Positions 24,914 through 32,442 of a stretch of 64,000 nucleotides of DNA are shown here, piece after piece. Origin of the DNA: Streptomyces tsukubensis (GTDB lineage: Bacteria; Actinomycetota; Actinomycetes; Streptomycetales; Streptomycetaceae); NCBI RefSeq assembly GCF_003932715.1, contig NZ_CP020700.1, positions 7,462,501 through 7,526,500 of the forward strand. The letters are read 5' to 3'. The notes below the pieces were generated by a model. That model saw nothing but the letters and a program-made list of their open reading frames with translations, ran no database searches and was not told where the DNA came from. Both the position numbers and the translations under genes were made by a program. Position 1 is the stretch's first letter; every line of letters begins with the position of its first letter.

Positions 24914-25930
24914 TTACGGTGACGGCCGCCGCGGTTGCGGAGTGAAGGGCAGTACGTGTGTGGTCCAGGTCCGGAACGGCCGGAGCCCCATGCGCTCGTA
25001 GAAGCCTCCGGTCGCCATCGGGTTCGTGGTGTCGACGTCCGCGACGGCCCACCGGTAGCCCTGCTCCTTCGCCCGGACCAGGGTGTGCGTGAAGACGGCG
25101 CGGTACAGGCCCCGGCCGTGCAGGGCGGGTTGCGTACCGGCGTTGGCGAGGTAGAGCTCGCGGTCCGCCGACACGCCCCCCGGCTCGGTGCTCAGCAGAT
25201 AGCAGAGGATGTCCCGGTTCCGCCGGGACAGCAGGAGGAACGAGGTACCGGGCCTGAAGCAGGGGTCCCCGGTGATCGTGTGGCGCCAGGTCCGCGCCGT
25301 CATCGGAGCGCTGCCCCAGTTGTGGGCGAAGATCGCGTTCCGGGCCGCCAGCAGCGGCGCGTCGAGTGCATCGTCGAACGGCACGATCTCGGTCCCGTCC
25401 GGGATCGCCGGCGCACCGGCGAGCCGCTGGTTCTCCCGGTGCAGGTCCACGCGCAGGCCCCGGTAGCTGCGCTCGCGCCGGTACCCCGCGCCGTCCAGCG
25501 CCTCGGCCAGCCACCCCCGGCCATGGTGGGTGCGGATATGAAGCTCCAGCGGGACGCCGTCGTACAGCTCGTGGTGGCGTCGGGCACCGGTGCTCCGGCA
25601 CCAGTCGACGAGCCGCCGGATCACGGGCCCGGTGCGGTGCGCGGGGTGCACCGCGATGTCGAGGGCCAACTGGTGCACGGGGCCGCTGCGTTCCCGTACC
25701 CGCGTGGTCGCGTAGGCCGTCGGCTCGTCACCGCACCAGACGGAGGTGGTGCCGGCGTCCAGGTCGATGCCCGGGGCGCTCAGGTCCTCGCGGACGTCGG
25801 CGGCGCTCGGGACCGCCCCGACCCCGCCGTCGGCGGCTTCGCATACGGCAAGGAGCGCCGCCAGCCGGGGCGCGTCGGCGAGGGCGAGCGGGCGCCACAG
25901 CGGTGCGGCCGCGGTGAGCGGTTCAGTCAC
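24914..25930 (-). CDS. double-GNAT acetyltransferase-like protein in YcaO group
   Basis: About 338 residues with two GNAT-like halves, as in mycothiol synthase or dual-domain N-acetyltransferases. The first half (about 10-165) is degenerate: IAVHPAHRTGPVIRRLVDWC replaces a canonical acetyl-CoA loop. The second half (about 180-325) has LANAGTQPALHGRGLYRAVF (Q/RxxGxG/A-type acetyl-CoA loop) and NPMATGGFYERMGL. GTG 25930 overlaps the YcaO stop by eight bases (GTGACTGA), so the two are translationally coupled. The context suggests acetylation of a peptide or of its modified product. The acceptor is unknown. Confidence 0.78.
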   Translation of the reverse strand: MTEPLTAAAPLWRPLALADAPRLAALLAVCEAADGGVGAVPSAADVREDLSAPGIDLDAGTTSVWCGDEPTAYATTRVRERSGPVHQLALDIAVHPAHRTGPVIRRLVDWCRSTGARRHHELYDGVPLELHIRTHHGRGWLAEALDGAGYRRERSYRGLRVDLHRENQRLAGAPAIPDGTEIVPFDDALDAPLLAARNAIFAHNWGSAPMTARTWRHTITGDPCFRPGTSFLLLSRRNRDILCYLLSTEPGGVSADRELYLANAGTQPALHGRGLYRAVFTHTLVRAKEQGYRWAVADVDTTNPMATGGFYERMGLRPFRTWTTHVLPFTPQPRRPSP

Positions 25931-27215
25931 GGCGGAGGACCGCCGTCCCGCGTTCGCCGGGTACGACGACCTGCCCGTCGGTGACGAGCATGAACCGCTC
26001 CAGCCCCGGCACGAACACATTGACGACGGCGAGGTCGGCGGTGACGTAGTGGTCGCGCTGGTAGACGGCCAGACCGTGGCCGTGCAGGACGGCGAGGAGC
26101 CGGTCCAGATGCCCCCGGGGCGTGTCCGGAGCCACCGTGTCCTGGAAGGCCCGGACTTCGGCCGAGCGCAGGGCCGTGCCGAAGTCCGACAGATAGCAGG
26201 CGTGCAGCCTGGGGTACGGGCCGGTGTCGTCGCGCTGTTCGGGCAGCAGATGCCGGTACTGCCCGCGCAGGTCCATGGTGCTGTGGAGCTGTACGAGTTC
26301 GCTGACGGCGCGTGTGACGGCGTACCGGCGGGACAGTGAGGCTCCCCATCCGCAGATCCGGGCGGGCCGCCCCGGGGGAGCGGGCACATAGGCCGTGTAG
26401 GCCGGGACGCCGAGGTCGCTGGTCATGTCGATCAGATGGACCCGCCGGCCCGTGCGCGCCTCCGCGAAGGCGACGAGTCCGGCCACGTCGTCCGGCAGGG
26501 TCCCCGGGTCCACGACGGCCGGACGGCCGGGCCGGTCGCGGAGGAACTGCCCGATCAGCAGCAGGGAGAGCGCGTCCCGCTCGATCAGCTCGTTGATCGC
26601 ATGCACGGCGGCTTCCACCGGGTCCGCGCCGGCGGCCCAGCCGTTGTTCACCGAGTAGCGGCCGACCGTGCCGTAGTCGTAGGCGTCACCGGCTTCCCGG
26701 CGGGCCCGCGCTCCGGCCGCCCGCAGATACTCGGGCATGGACAGGAAGAGCGGGACGTACGCGTCGGGGCCGCCGGTGAGCGACCGGTACGGCAGGCACC
26801 CCAGCGGCTGGTCGGGGCCCTGGCCCAGGAGCCGTACGGCGATGTCACGGGCCGTCGCACCGTCGGCCAGTTCATGGCCGCGTACCAGCCGGATCTCCGC
26901 CGGATCCAGCCCCTCCACACCGCACAGATAGTGCTCCAGCGACTCGAACACGGCGCCCGTCCGGGCTTCGTCCCGGCTGCCCTTGCCCAGGCCGAGACCG
27001 GTACGGAGGTCCTCGCCGCCACGGCGCAGGATGCACCGCCAGGTGCCGGGGCTGCCGTCGAGGACGGGCTCCAGATCCACGTCCACCGACAGGGCGGCGG
27101 CAGCGGAGAGCGCGCGGTCGAAGGCTTCGGCGAGGGAGAGACTGCGCTCCCCCGACCCGGGGGCTGCGGTGTGCACGGAGGTGGTCACGGCCGGTCCCGT
27201 CTGCTGGGCGGCCAC
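25923..27215 (-). CDS. YcaO-like ATP-dependent peptide-modifying enzyme
   Basis: A roughly 430-residue YcaO-domain protein. ATP/Mg-binding acidic motifs are visible: GAVFESLEHYLCG (about 87-99), AINELIERDALSLLL (about 212-226) and AVSELVQLHST (about 300-310). YcaO enzymes activate backbone amides with ATP to form azolines, thioamides or amidines in RiPPs. No fused E1-like or TOMM partner domain is present, so it is a stand-alone type. The preceding gene encodes a 41-residue peptide, the obvious candidate substrate. The start is uncertain: GTG 27215, or GTG 27188 nine codons later; neither has a strong ribosome site. The C-terminus ends VPGERGTAVLRRD, lacking the proline-rich tail of azoline-forming cyclodehydratases. 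Confidence 0.85.
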   Translation of the reverse strand: MAAQQTGPAVTTSVHTAAPGSGERSLSLAEAFDRALSAAAALSVDVDLEPVLDGSPGTWRCILRRGGEDLRTGLGLGKGSRDEARTGAVFESLEHYLCGVEGLDPAEIRLVRGHELADGATARDIAVRLLGQGPDQPLGCLPYRSLTGGPDAYVPLFLSMPEYLRAAGARARREAGDAYDYGTVGRYSVNNGWAAGADPVEAAVHAINELIERDALSLLLIGQFLRDRPGRPAVVDPGTLPDDVAGLVAFAEARTGRRVHLIDMTSDLGVPAYTAYVPAPPGRPARICGWGASLSRRYAVTRAVSELVQLHSTMDLRGQYRHLLPEQRDDTGPYPRLHACYLSDFGTALRSAEVRAFQDTVAPDTPRGHLDRLLAVLHGHGLAVYQRDHYVTADLAVVNVFVPGLERFMLVTDGQVVVPGERGTAVLRRD

Positions 27216-27279
27216 GGGCCGCGGCGGACGGATGCCCGCTGCGGCCCGCGGTCCGCGGATCCACTGGCTGCGGAACGTG

Positions 27280-27405
27280 TCAGCTCTCGTCGGCCGACTC
27301 GACCGCGACGTCCTGGTCGGTGAGTTCGGCGAGGGTCTGCTGCTCGGTCGGGGTCAGCACTACCTCGTCCGGGTGGAACTTGTCGCGATCCTGGAATCCG
27401 CCCAT
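27280..27405 (-). CDS. 41-residue peptide, candidate RiPP precursor for the YcaO protein
   Basis: This short acidic peptide begins MGGFQDRDKFHPDEVVLTPT and ends AELTDQDVAVESADES. ATG 27405 has an excellent Shine-Dalgarno sequence (CAGGAGGT, eight bases away), stronger than those of most genes here. The stop is 64 bp before the YcaO start. The N-terminal two thirds could be a leader with an amphipathic helix (PTEQQTLAELTD), and the short C-terminal tail a core. It has no Cys and only two Ser and three Thr, so an ordinary thiazole product is impossible; oxazoline, amidine or backbone chemistry would be needed. Calling it a precursor is inference from size, spacing and neighbours. Confidence 0.65.
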   Translation of the reverse strand: MGGFQDRDKFHPDEVVLTPTEQQTLAELTDQDVAVESADES

Positions 27406-27500
27406 CGGTACAACCTCCTGAGAGTGAGGAACCGGCCGCATGGCCAGCGGCCGCGATCCGGGACACCGCCCCGCACGGGGGAGTTGTCCTGACACCCATC

Positions 27501-27525
27501 GTCACAACCGCGTCACAGGTTGTGA
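27501..27525. promoter_or_regulatory. operator-like repeats between peptide gene and AraC gene
   Basis: TCACAACC (27502-27509) and GGTTGTGA (27518-27525) form a perfect 8-bp inverted repeat with an 8-bp spacer. The same segment also holds the direct repeat GTCACAACC / GTCACAGGT with a 10-bp period, the usual layout of AraC-family sites. It sits 40 bp before the AraC ATG and about 100 bp before the peptide ATG, so one site could control both directions. Confidence 0.5.
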
Positions 27526-27564
27526 ATACTTGTCCGTCCGGGCGACTTGCGCGAGAGTCCGCAC

Positions 27565-28521
27565 ATGTCCGCACCCCTCCCCGTAGCCGCGCCCCTGCGG
27601 GACCCCTTTACCGAGACCCTCGAACTCACCGGTGCGCGCTGTGCCTTGTCCTGCGGGCTGACCGCCGCGGGCGACTGGGCCCTGGCCTTCCCTGCACCGG
27701 GAAGGCTCAAGGTCCAGGCCGTACTCCAGGGCGTCGTCTGGCTGGTGATAGAGGGTGTCGAACGCCCCGTCCGGCTGGGGGCGGGCGATATCGCCGTCAT
27801 CGCCGGAGACCGCCGCTACATCCTGGCCAGCGATCCGGCGGTCCCGCCGGTCGATGTGCAGCCGCTGATCCGGGCGCGTACCGGGACCTTCGTCCACGCC
27901 GGGGACGAAGGGCAGGACACGGTCACCATCGGCGGCCATATCGACCTCAACGCCGCAGGCCGGGATCTGCTGCTGAGCGCCTTTCCGCCCCTGATGCACG
28001 TCGGTGCCGCCACGGCCGAGGCGCCCGCGGCCTGCTGGCTCATGGACCAGACGCTGCGCGAAATACAGTCGGGAGCCCCGGGGGCCGCCTTCGCGGCCGA
28101 ACGCCTCGCGCAGTTGCTCCTCGTGCAGGTCCTGCGCGTCTTCCTGACCGGCGCCGACGCCGGTGCCTATCCGGCGGGCTGGCTGCGTGCCCTCGCCGAC
28201 GAACGCATCGCTCCCGCCCTGCGCCTGATGCACGGCGACCCGGCGCACGCCTGGACGCTCACCGAACTCGCCCGCGCCGCCGCCATGTCCCGTACCACCT
28301 TCGCCCAGCGCTTCAAGGAGACCGCGGGCGTCCCGCCCCTGGCGTATCTGCGTGCCTGGCGGATACGCCTGGCGCAGCACGCCCTGTGGCAGGAGGACAC
28401 CTCCGTCTCCGCGATCGCTGCGTCCCTGGGCTACCGGTCGGAGAGCGCCTTCAGCAACGCCTTCAAGCGGACCACCGGCCTGGCGCCCCGCCGCTACCGG
28501 GAGGCCGTGCGGGCGGACTGA
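27565..28521 (+). CDS. AraC family transcriptional regulator (cupin_6 sensor)
   Basis: A 318-residue regulator from ATG 27565. The N-terminal cupin_6 / AraC-binding-like domain covers about 1-190 (LAFPAPGRLKVQAVLQGVVW, VRLGAGDIAVIAGDRRYILA). The C-terminal double HTH covers about 215-312 (LARAAAMSRTTFAQRFKETA, AASLGYRSESAFSNAFKRTT, PRRYRE). Such proteins sense small ligands and often repress or activate a divergent operon. The ATG has GAGAG seven bases upstream; an in-frame TTG at 27547 is less likely. It faces the peptide-YcaO-GNAT operon and is its likely regulator. Confidence 0.9.
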   Translation: MSAPLPVAAPLRDPFTETLELTGARCALSCGLTAAGDWALAFPAPGRLKVQAVLQGVVWLVIEGVERPVRLGAGDIAVIAGDRRYILASDPAVPPVDVQPLIRARTGTFVHAGDEGQDTVTIGGHIDLNAAGRDLLLSAFPPLMHVGAATAEAPAACWLMDQTLREIQSGAPGAAFAAERLAQLLLVQVLRVFLTGADAGAYPAGWLRALADERIAPALRLMHGDPAHAWTLTELARAAAMSRTTFAQRFKETAGVPPLAYLRAWRIRLAQHALWQEDTSVSAIAASLGYRSESAFSNAFKRTTGLAPRRYREAVRAD

Positions 28522-28595
28522 GCGCGCGCGGACCGGGCGGGCCGCCGGGCCGCCCGTACCGCGCCGTGTCGGCCGGTGGTGAGGAGTGGTCGATA

Positions 28596-29258
28596 ATGCC
28601 AGCCATGGCAGAGGTGACGGTGGTACTGGCCGAAGACGACGTTCTGTTGCGCGAAGGGGTGGCCAGCCTGCTCGAACGCTCCGGGCACCAGGTCGTCGGG
28701 CAGTCCGGCGATGCCACAGGGCTGCTGGACCTGGTCCGATTACACCGGCCGGATCTGGCGATCGTGGACATCCGGATGCCGCCGACCCACACCACCGAGG
28801 GCCTTGCCGCGGCCCGGGTGATCCGTCAGGAGCTGCCCGAGGTCGGGATCCTGGTGCTCTCGGCGCATGCCGAGGTGGAGCACGCGATGGAGCTGCTGGC
28901 CAGCGGGCAGGGCATCGGGTATCTGCTCAAGAGCCGGGTGGCCGATGTGGCGGAGTTCCTGGACACGCTGGAGCGGGTCGCCCGCGGTGGTTCGGTGGTC
29001 GATCCGGCGCTGGTGCGGGAGTTGGTGTCGGCGCGGCGCCGGGAGGACCCGCTGGAGCGGCTGAGTGTACGGGAGCGGGAGGTGCTCGCGCTGATGGCCG
29101 AAGGCCGCTCCAATGTCGGGATCGCCCGTCATCTCTGGATCACCGAGGGCACGGTGGAGAAGCACGTACGGAGTCTGCTGGCCAAGCTGGGTCTGCCGGA
29201 GGCGGTGGAGGACCACCGCCGGGTGCTCGCCGTGATCACCTTTCTGGAGGCTCAGTAG
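28596..29258 (+). CDS. NarL/FixJ-type response regulator (receiver + LuxR HTH)
   Basis: A 220-residue response regulator. The receiver domain has the acidic pocket (AEDD, 12-15), phospho-acceptor Asp58 (LAIVDIRMP), the Thr/Ser switch (LSAHAE) and Lys in YLLKSR. The LuxR HTH covers about 151-200 (LSVREREVLALMAEGRSNVG, TEGTVEKHVRSLLAKLGL). ATG 28596 follows GAGGAG. A TTA codon (28740) precedes the phospho-Asp region. Its kinase may be the GAF histidine kinase at 29687-31393, which is on the opposite strand. Its 3' end overlaps that of the receiver-only gene by 23 bp. Confidence 0.92.
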   Translation: MPAMAEVTVVLAEDDVLLREGVASLLERSGHQVVGQSGDATGLLDLVRLHRPDLAIVDIRMPPTHTTEGLAAARVIRQELPEVGILVLSAHAEVEHAMELLASGQGIGYLLKSRVADVAEFLDTLERVARGGSVVDPALVRELVSARRREDPLERLSVREREVLALMAEGRSNVGIARHLWITEGTVEKHVRSLLAKLGLPEAVEDHRRVLAVITFLEAQ

Positions 29259-29607
29259 CGGCGGCGTCGAGCAGCTGTCTGACGGCGGGTCCTGACAGGC
29301 ACGCCTTCGGCAGGAAGCCGATGGCCGGGCTGGTGCTGATGAGATCCCGGTAGTCCTGCTCGGAGTGGGTGGAGATCAGGATCGCGGGGACCGACCGGCG
29401 GTGCAGGCGCTCGGCCAGTTCCAGACCGCTCTCGCCCCCGAGGTCGATATCGACCAACGCCACGTCGGCCTGCACCACTTGCGCTTCCCGCAGGGCCTCC
29501 GCGCAGGTGGTCGCCAGGCAGACGACGGTGATCCCCTGATGCCGCAGCAGCCGGGCGGCCGCGGCGAGGAAGGCCGGGCTGTCGTCGACGATCAGGCAGC
29601 GCACCAT
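29236..29607 (-). CDS. receiver-only response regulator
   Basis: A 123-residue stand-alone CheY-like receiver: acidic pocket VDDS (7-10), phospho-Asp53 (VALVDIDLGGESG), switch residue region ILISTHS, and conserved Lys in GFLPKACL. There is no output domain. It follows the GAF histidine kinase by 79 bp on the same strand, so the kinase probably phosphorylates both this protein and the convergent NarL-type regulator, with this one acting as a phosphate sink or partner. No clear ribosome site precedes the ATG. Confidence 0.85.
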   Translation of the reverse strand: MVRCLIVDDSPAFLAAAARLLRHQGITVVCLATTCAEALREAQVVQADVALVDIDLGGESGLELAERLHRRSVPAILISTHSEQDYRDLISTSPAIGFLPKACLSGPAVRQLLDAAATEPPER

Positions 29608-29686
29608 GAGAGCAGCATCGCAGTGTGGATCTCCTCGCGCATTGCCGCTAGCCGGTAGTCCTCCGGCACCGGAGTCGCCGTACCGG

Positions 29687-31393
29687 TCAGGTGCCGACCG
29701 GTACGGCATCGTGGTCCTGCGGGCCGGGAGCCGCCGTGCGCGCAGGCTCACCGCGGCCGTCCAGCGGCAGGGACAGCTGGAGGGTCGTGCCGGAGCCGTG
29801 CGGGCTGTGCAGTCCGAGCCGGCCGCCGAGGGCCTCGACGCGGTCGGTGAGCCCGATGAGACCGCCGCCGGGACGGGGGTCGGCGCCCCCCTCGCCGTCG
29901 TCGCTGATACCGATGTGGAGCCGGCCGTCCCGGATGTCCACGCGAACGTCGACGAGGGTCGCGCCGGAGTGCTTCGCGCTGTTGGTCAGCGCTTCGGAGA
30001 CGGCGTAGTAGGCGGCGGTCTCGATGGGCCCCGGATAGCGGTCCCGGGCCGCGTTGTCGAGCCGGACGGGGACGGCGGAGCGGCGGGCCAGCGCCTTGAG
30101 CGCCGCGTGGAGTCCCCCTTCGACGAGCACCGCGGGGTGGATCCCGCGGGCGATCTCGCGGAGTTCGTCGACCGCTTCGACGAGCCCGTCGGCGACCTCG
30201 TCCAGCTGCTGGGACAGTTCATCGGCGCCGGGGGGCACGGCCAGTTGGGCCGTGCGCAGTTGCAGGGCGAGGGAGACCAGGCGCTGCTGGGTGCCGTCGT
30301 GCAGATCGCGCTCGATGCGCCGCCGTGCGCCGTCGGCGGCCGTCACGATGCGCGCCCGTGACGCCGTGAGCGTGGCCTGAGCCTCGGCCTGGGCGAGCGC
30401 GGTCGCGACCAGTTCGGTGAATCCGGCCAGTCTGTCCTCGGTATCCGGCGGCAGCGGACTCGCGGCCATCGACGCCACGCTGACACAGCCCCAGAGATGC
30501 CCCTCGACACTGATCGGCATACCGACCGCGGCACGGAACCCCCAGTCACGGCCGACGCGGGCCGCCGCCCCCGACGTCACGACGGTGTAGTCGTCGATCC
30601 GCGCCGGAGAACCCGATTCGAACACCATCGTGTGAATGTTCGTACCGCCGGGTTCCACGCGGATGCCGACCGGGAACTCGCGGCCCGTCCGGGTCCAGGC
30701 CGCGACATAGGTGGCGGCGCCCGCCGGTTCGTACCGGCCGAGGACGGTGAAGTCGGCCCCCAGCAGTTGCCCGGCTTCGGCCGCGACCGCAGCGAACACC
30801 TCGTCGGGCAGGGCCGCCCGCGCGACGAGGGTCGCCACGCGCCGCAGCGCGGCCTGCTCCTCGGCGTAGGCCCGTAACTCCGTCCTCGCCTGGGTGTTGG
30901 CGATGGCGTTCGCCAGCAGGTCGGTGAAACCGGCGAGCCGGTCCTCGGTGTCCGGCGGCAGCGGCTCCGAAGACATCGAGATCACCATCACCGTGCCCCA
31001 GAGCCGGCCTTCGACGTTGACGGGCACGCCCACCACGGGCCCGAACCGGCGCTGCCGCGCATAGTCGGCGGGTTCGCCGGAGGCGTCGGCCGGTGTGTCG
31101 ATCCGGGCCGGCCGGCCCGTCTCGTACACCCGGGTCACCACATTGCGGCCACCGAGCCGGATCCAGGTTCCGACGGGGAACGGCGGAGTGTGGCCGGCCG
31201 CGGACCAGGAGCCGACGGCGGACGCGGTGTCGTCGGGGTCGAACCGGCAGATACCGGTGAGATCGCTGCCGACGGCCCGCCCCACCTCGGCGGCGACGGC
31301 GGCGAACATCTGCTCCGGCGGTGCCGCACCGGCCACCAGGGCCGCCACCCGGCGCAGTGCCGCCCGCTCCTGGACGATCCGGTCGTTCGACAC
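29687..31393 (-). CDS. GAF-domain sensor histidine kinase (HisKA_3, NarX/DesK-like)
   Basis: A 568-residue soluble kinase. Two tandem GAF domains (about 8-170 and 178-340) are internally duplicated, each opening with ALRRVA.LVA.AA....FAAVAAE and ending PLPPDTEDRLAGFT. A dimerisation and phospho-acceptor segment follows (RRRIERDLHDGTQQRLVSLA, His in LHDG near 368), then a HATPase_c domain with the N box (SEALTNSAKHSG), G1 (ISDDGEGG) and G2 (GGGLIGLTDRVEALGG). No membrane span is present, so the signal is intracellular. The start is GTG 31393. Partners are likely the two response regulators next to it. Confidence 0.9.
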   Translation of the reverse strand: MSNDRIVQERAALRRVAALVAGAAPPEQMFAAVAAEVGRAVGSDLTGICRFDPDDTASAVGSWSAAGHTPPFPVGTWIRLGGRNVVTRVYETGRPARIDTPADASGEPADYARQRRFGPVVGVPVNVEGRLWGTVMVISMSSEPLPPDTEDRLAGFTDLLANAIANTQARTELRAYAEEQAALRRVATLVARAALPDEVFAAVAAEAGQLLGADFTVLGRYEPAGAATYVAAWTRTGREFPVGIRVEPGGTNIHTMVFESGSPARIDDYTVVTSGAAARVGRDWGFRAAVGMPISVEGHLWGCVSVASMAASPLPPDTEDRLAGFTELVATALAQAEAQATLTASRARIVTAADGARRRIERDLHDGTQQRLVSLALQLRTAQLAVPPGADELSQQLDEVADGLVEAVDELREIARGIHPAVLVEGGLHAALKALARRSAVPVRLDNAARDRYPGPIETAAYYAVSEALTNSAKHSGATLVDVRVDIRDGRLHIGISDDGEGGADPRPGGGLIGLTDRVEALGGRLGLHSPHGSGTTLQLSLPLDGRGEPARTAAPGPQDHDAVPVGT

Positions 31394-31572
31394 GACAGCA
31401 GTGAGGCCTTCCCGCTCGCCCGTGACGGCCTGCGCCCGCGGGCTCTCGCCGACCAGTCAGGGTCCTCCCGGCACGAAGGCCCTGTCAACGGGAGAGGGCG
31501 GGACCGGCCACCGCCGCGGCCGATCCTCGTCCCCCCTGACCGCGGTCCGGACGCCGGGCGGGCGACCGGGGA

Positions 31573-31588
31573 TTCCAGCTAGCTGGAA
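31573..31588. promoter_or_regulatory. 16-bp perfect palindrome, candidate operator
   Basis: TTCCAGCTAGCTGGAA is a perfect palindrome in the 476-bp divergent gap between the histidine kinase and the FMN-reductase/SARP operon. The gap contains no supported gene. Its AT-rich centre (CTAG) stands out in GC-rich DNA. The binding protein is unknown. Confidence 0.45.
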
Positions 31589-31869
31589 CCAGCGGGTGGG
31601 GCTGATGGGAAGAGGCGCTGGCTGCTGGCCGCGATGCCGCCGCGGCACGTATCCCGGTATTCCTGGAAGGGGGGCGCGGGAGAGGCGGATCCGGGTCCGG
31701 GAACGGGCCGCGACACCGTACGGGACGCCGGGGGAGAGGAGCCCGGGCGATCGGTGGACGAGCCGGCCCCGAACCGTACCGACGCCCCCCGCCACCGCTG
31801 TGAACACCCACTGGGCGCCTGCACGCCAACGGGCCCGCGGCGCCCCGGACCAGAACGGAGACTCCACCC

Positions 31870-32442
31870 GTGCGCATGCTCGTGATCATCGGAAGTCCTC
31901 GCCCGCACTCCTCGACCGGGCGGCTCGCTGCCGCCTGCGCGGACGCGGTCGGCTCGACGGGCGGCGAGGTCCGGAGCATCGAACTCGCCCGTGTCCCCCG
32001 CTCCGACCTGTCCCGGCTCGCCCTGCCCGAAAGAGTGGACGCCGTCGACGCGATCGTGCTGGCGAGCCCCGTACACCACAGCGGCTACTCGGGTCTGCTC
32101 AAGACGGCGCTGGACGAACTCCCGCGGACCGGCTTCGCCGGCAAGGCCGTCGGACTGGTGGCCCACGGCAGCGGGCCGCGCACCGGGAACGTGGTCTGCG
32201 ACCAGCTCCGTACCGTCGCCAGATCCCTGGGAGGCTGGGTGGTGCCCACCCAGATCGCCGCCTGCCCGGAGGACTTCGTCGTCGTACGGGAGGGGCGGGG
32301 ATCCCGGCCGGCCGGGGGTACGGCGACGATGCCGGACGCGGCGCTCGCGGACCGGATCGACCGGTTCGCCGCCGAACTGCACCGCTGCACGGCGATGCTG
32401 GGGCTGACCGTCGGGACCGGGGCGGAGGCGGGGCCGGTATGA
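31870..32442 (+). CDS. NADPH-dependent FMN reductase
   Basis: A 190-residue flavodoxin-like reductase. The FMN phosphate loop is IIGSPRPHSSTGRLA (about 6-20) and the isoalloxazine-contact segment ASPVHHSGYSGLLKTALDEL (about 64-83) is typical of the SsuE/NADPH-FMN-reductase family. It supplies free FMNH2 to two-component monooxygenases. The start is GTG 31870, with GGAG upstream. Its stop overlaps the SARP start (ATGA), so it is translationally coupled to the cluster regulators. The best partner in the window is the acyl-CoA-dehydrogenase-like monooxygenase at 58922-60103; the RutA-like enzyme is another possible consumer. Confidence 0.88.
   Translation: MRMLVIIGSPRPHSSTGRLAAACADAVGSTGGEVRSIELARVPRSDLSRLALPERVDAVDAIVLASPVHHSGYSGLLKTALDELPRTGFAGKAVGLVAHGSGPRTGNVVCDQLRTVARSLGGWVVPTQIAACPEDFVVVREGRGSRPAGGTATMPDAALADRIDRFAAELHRCTAMLGLTVGTGAEAGPV

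Noticed and set aside
24914..25930. Mycothiol synthase (mshD)
   Set aside because: It has two GNAT halves, but the first acetyl-CoA loop is degenerate and the gene is coupled to YcaO; mshD is normally a housekeeping gene in another context.
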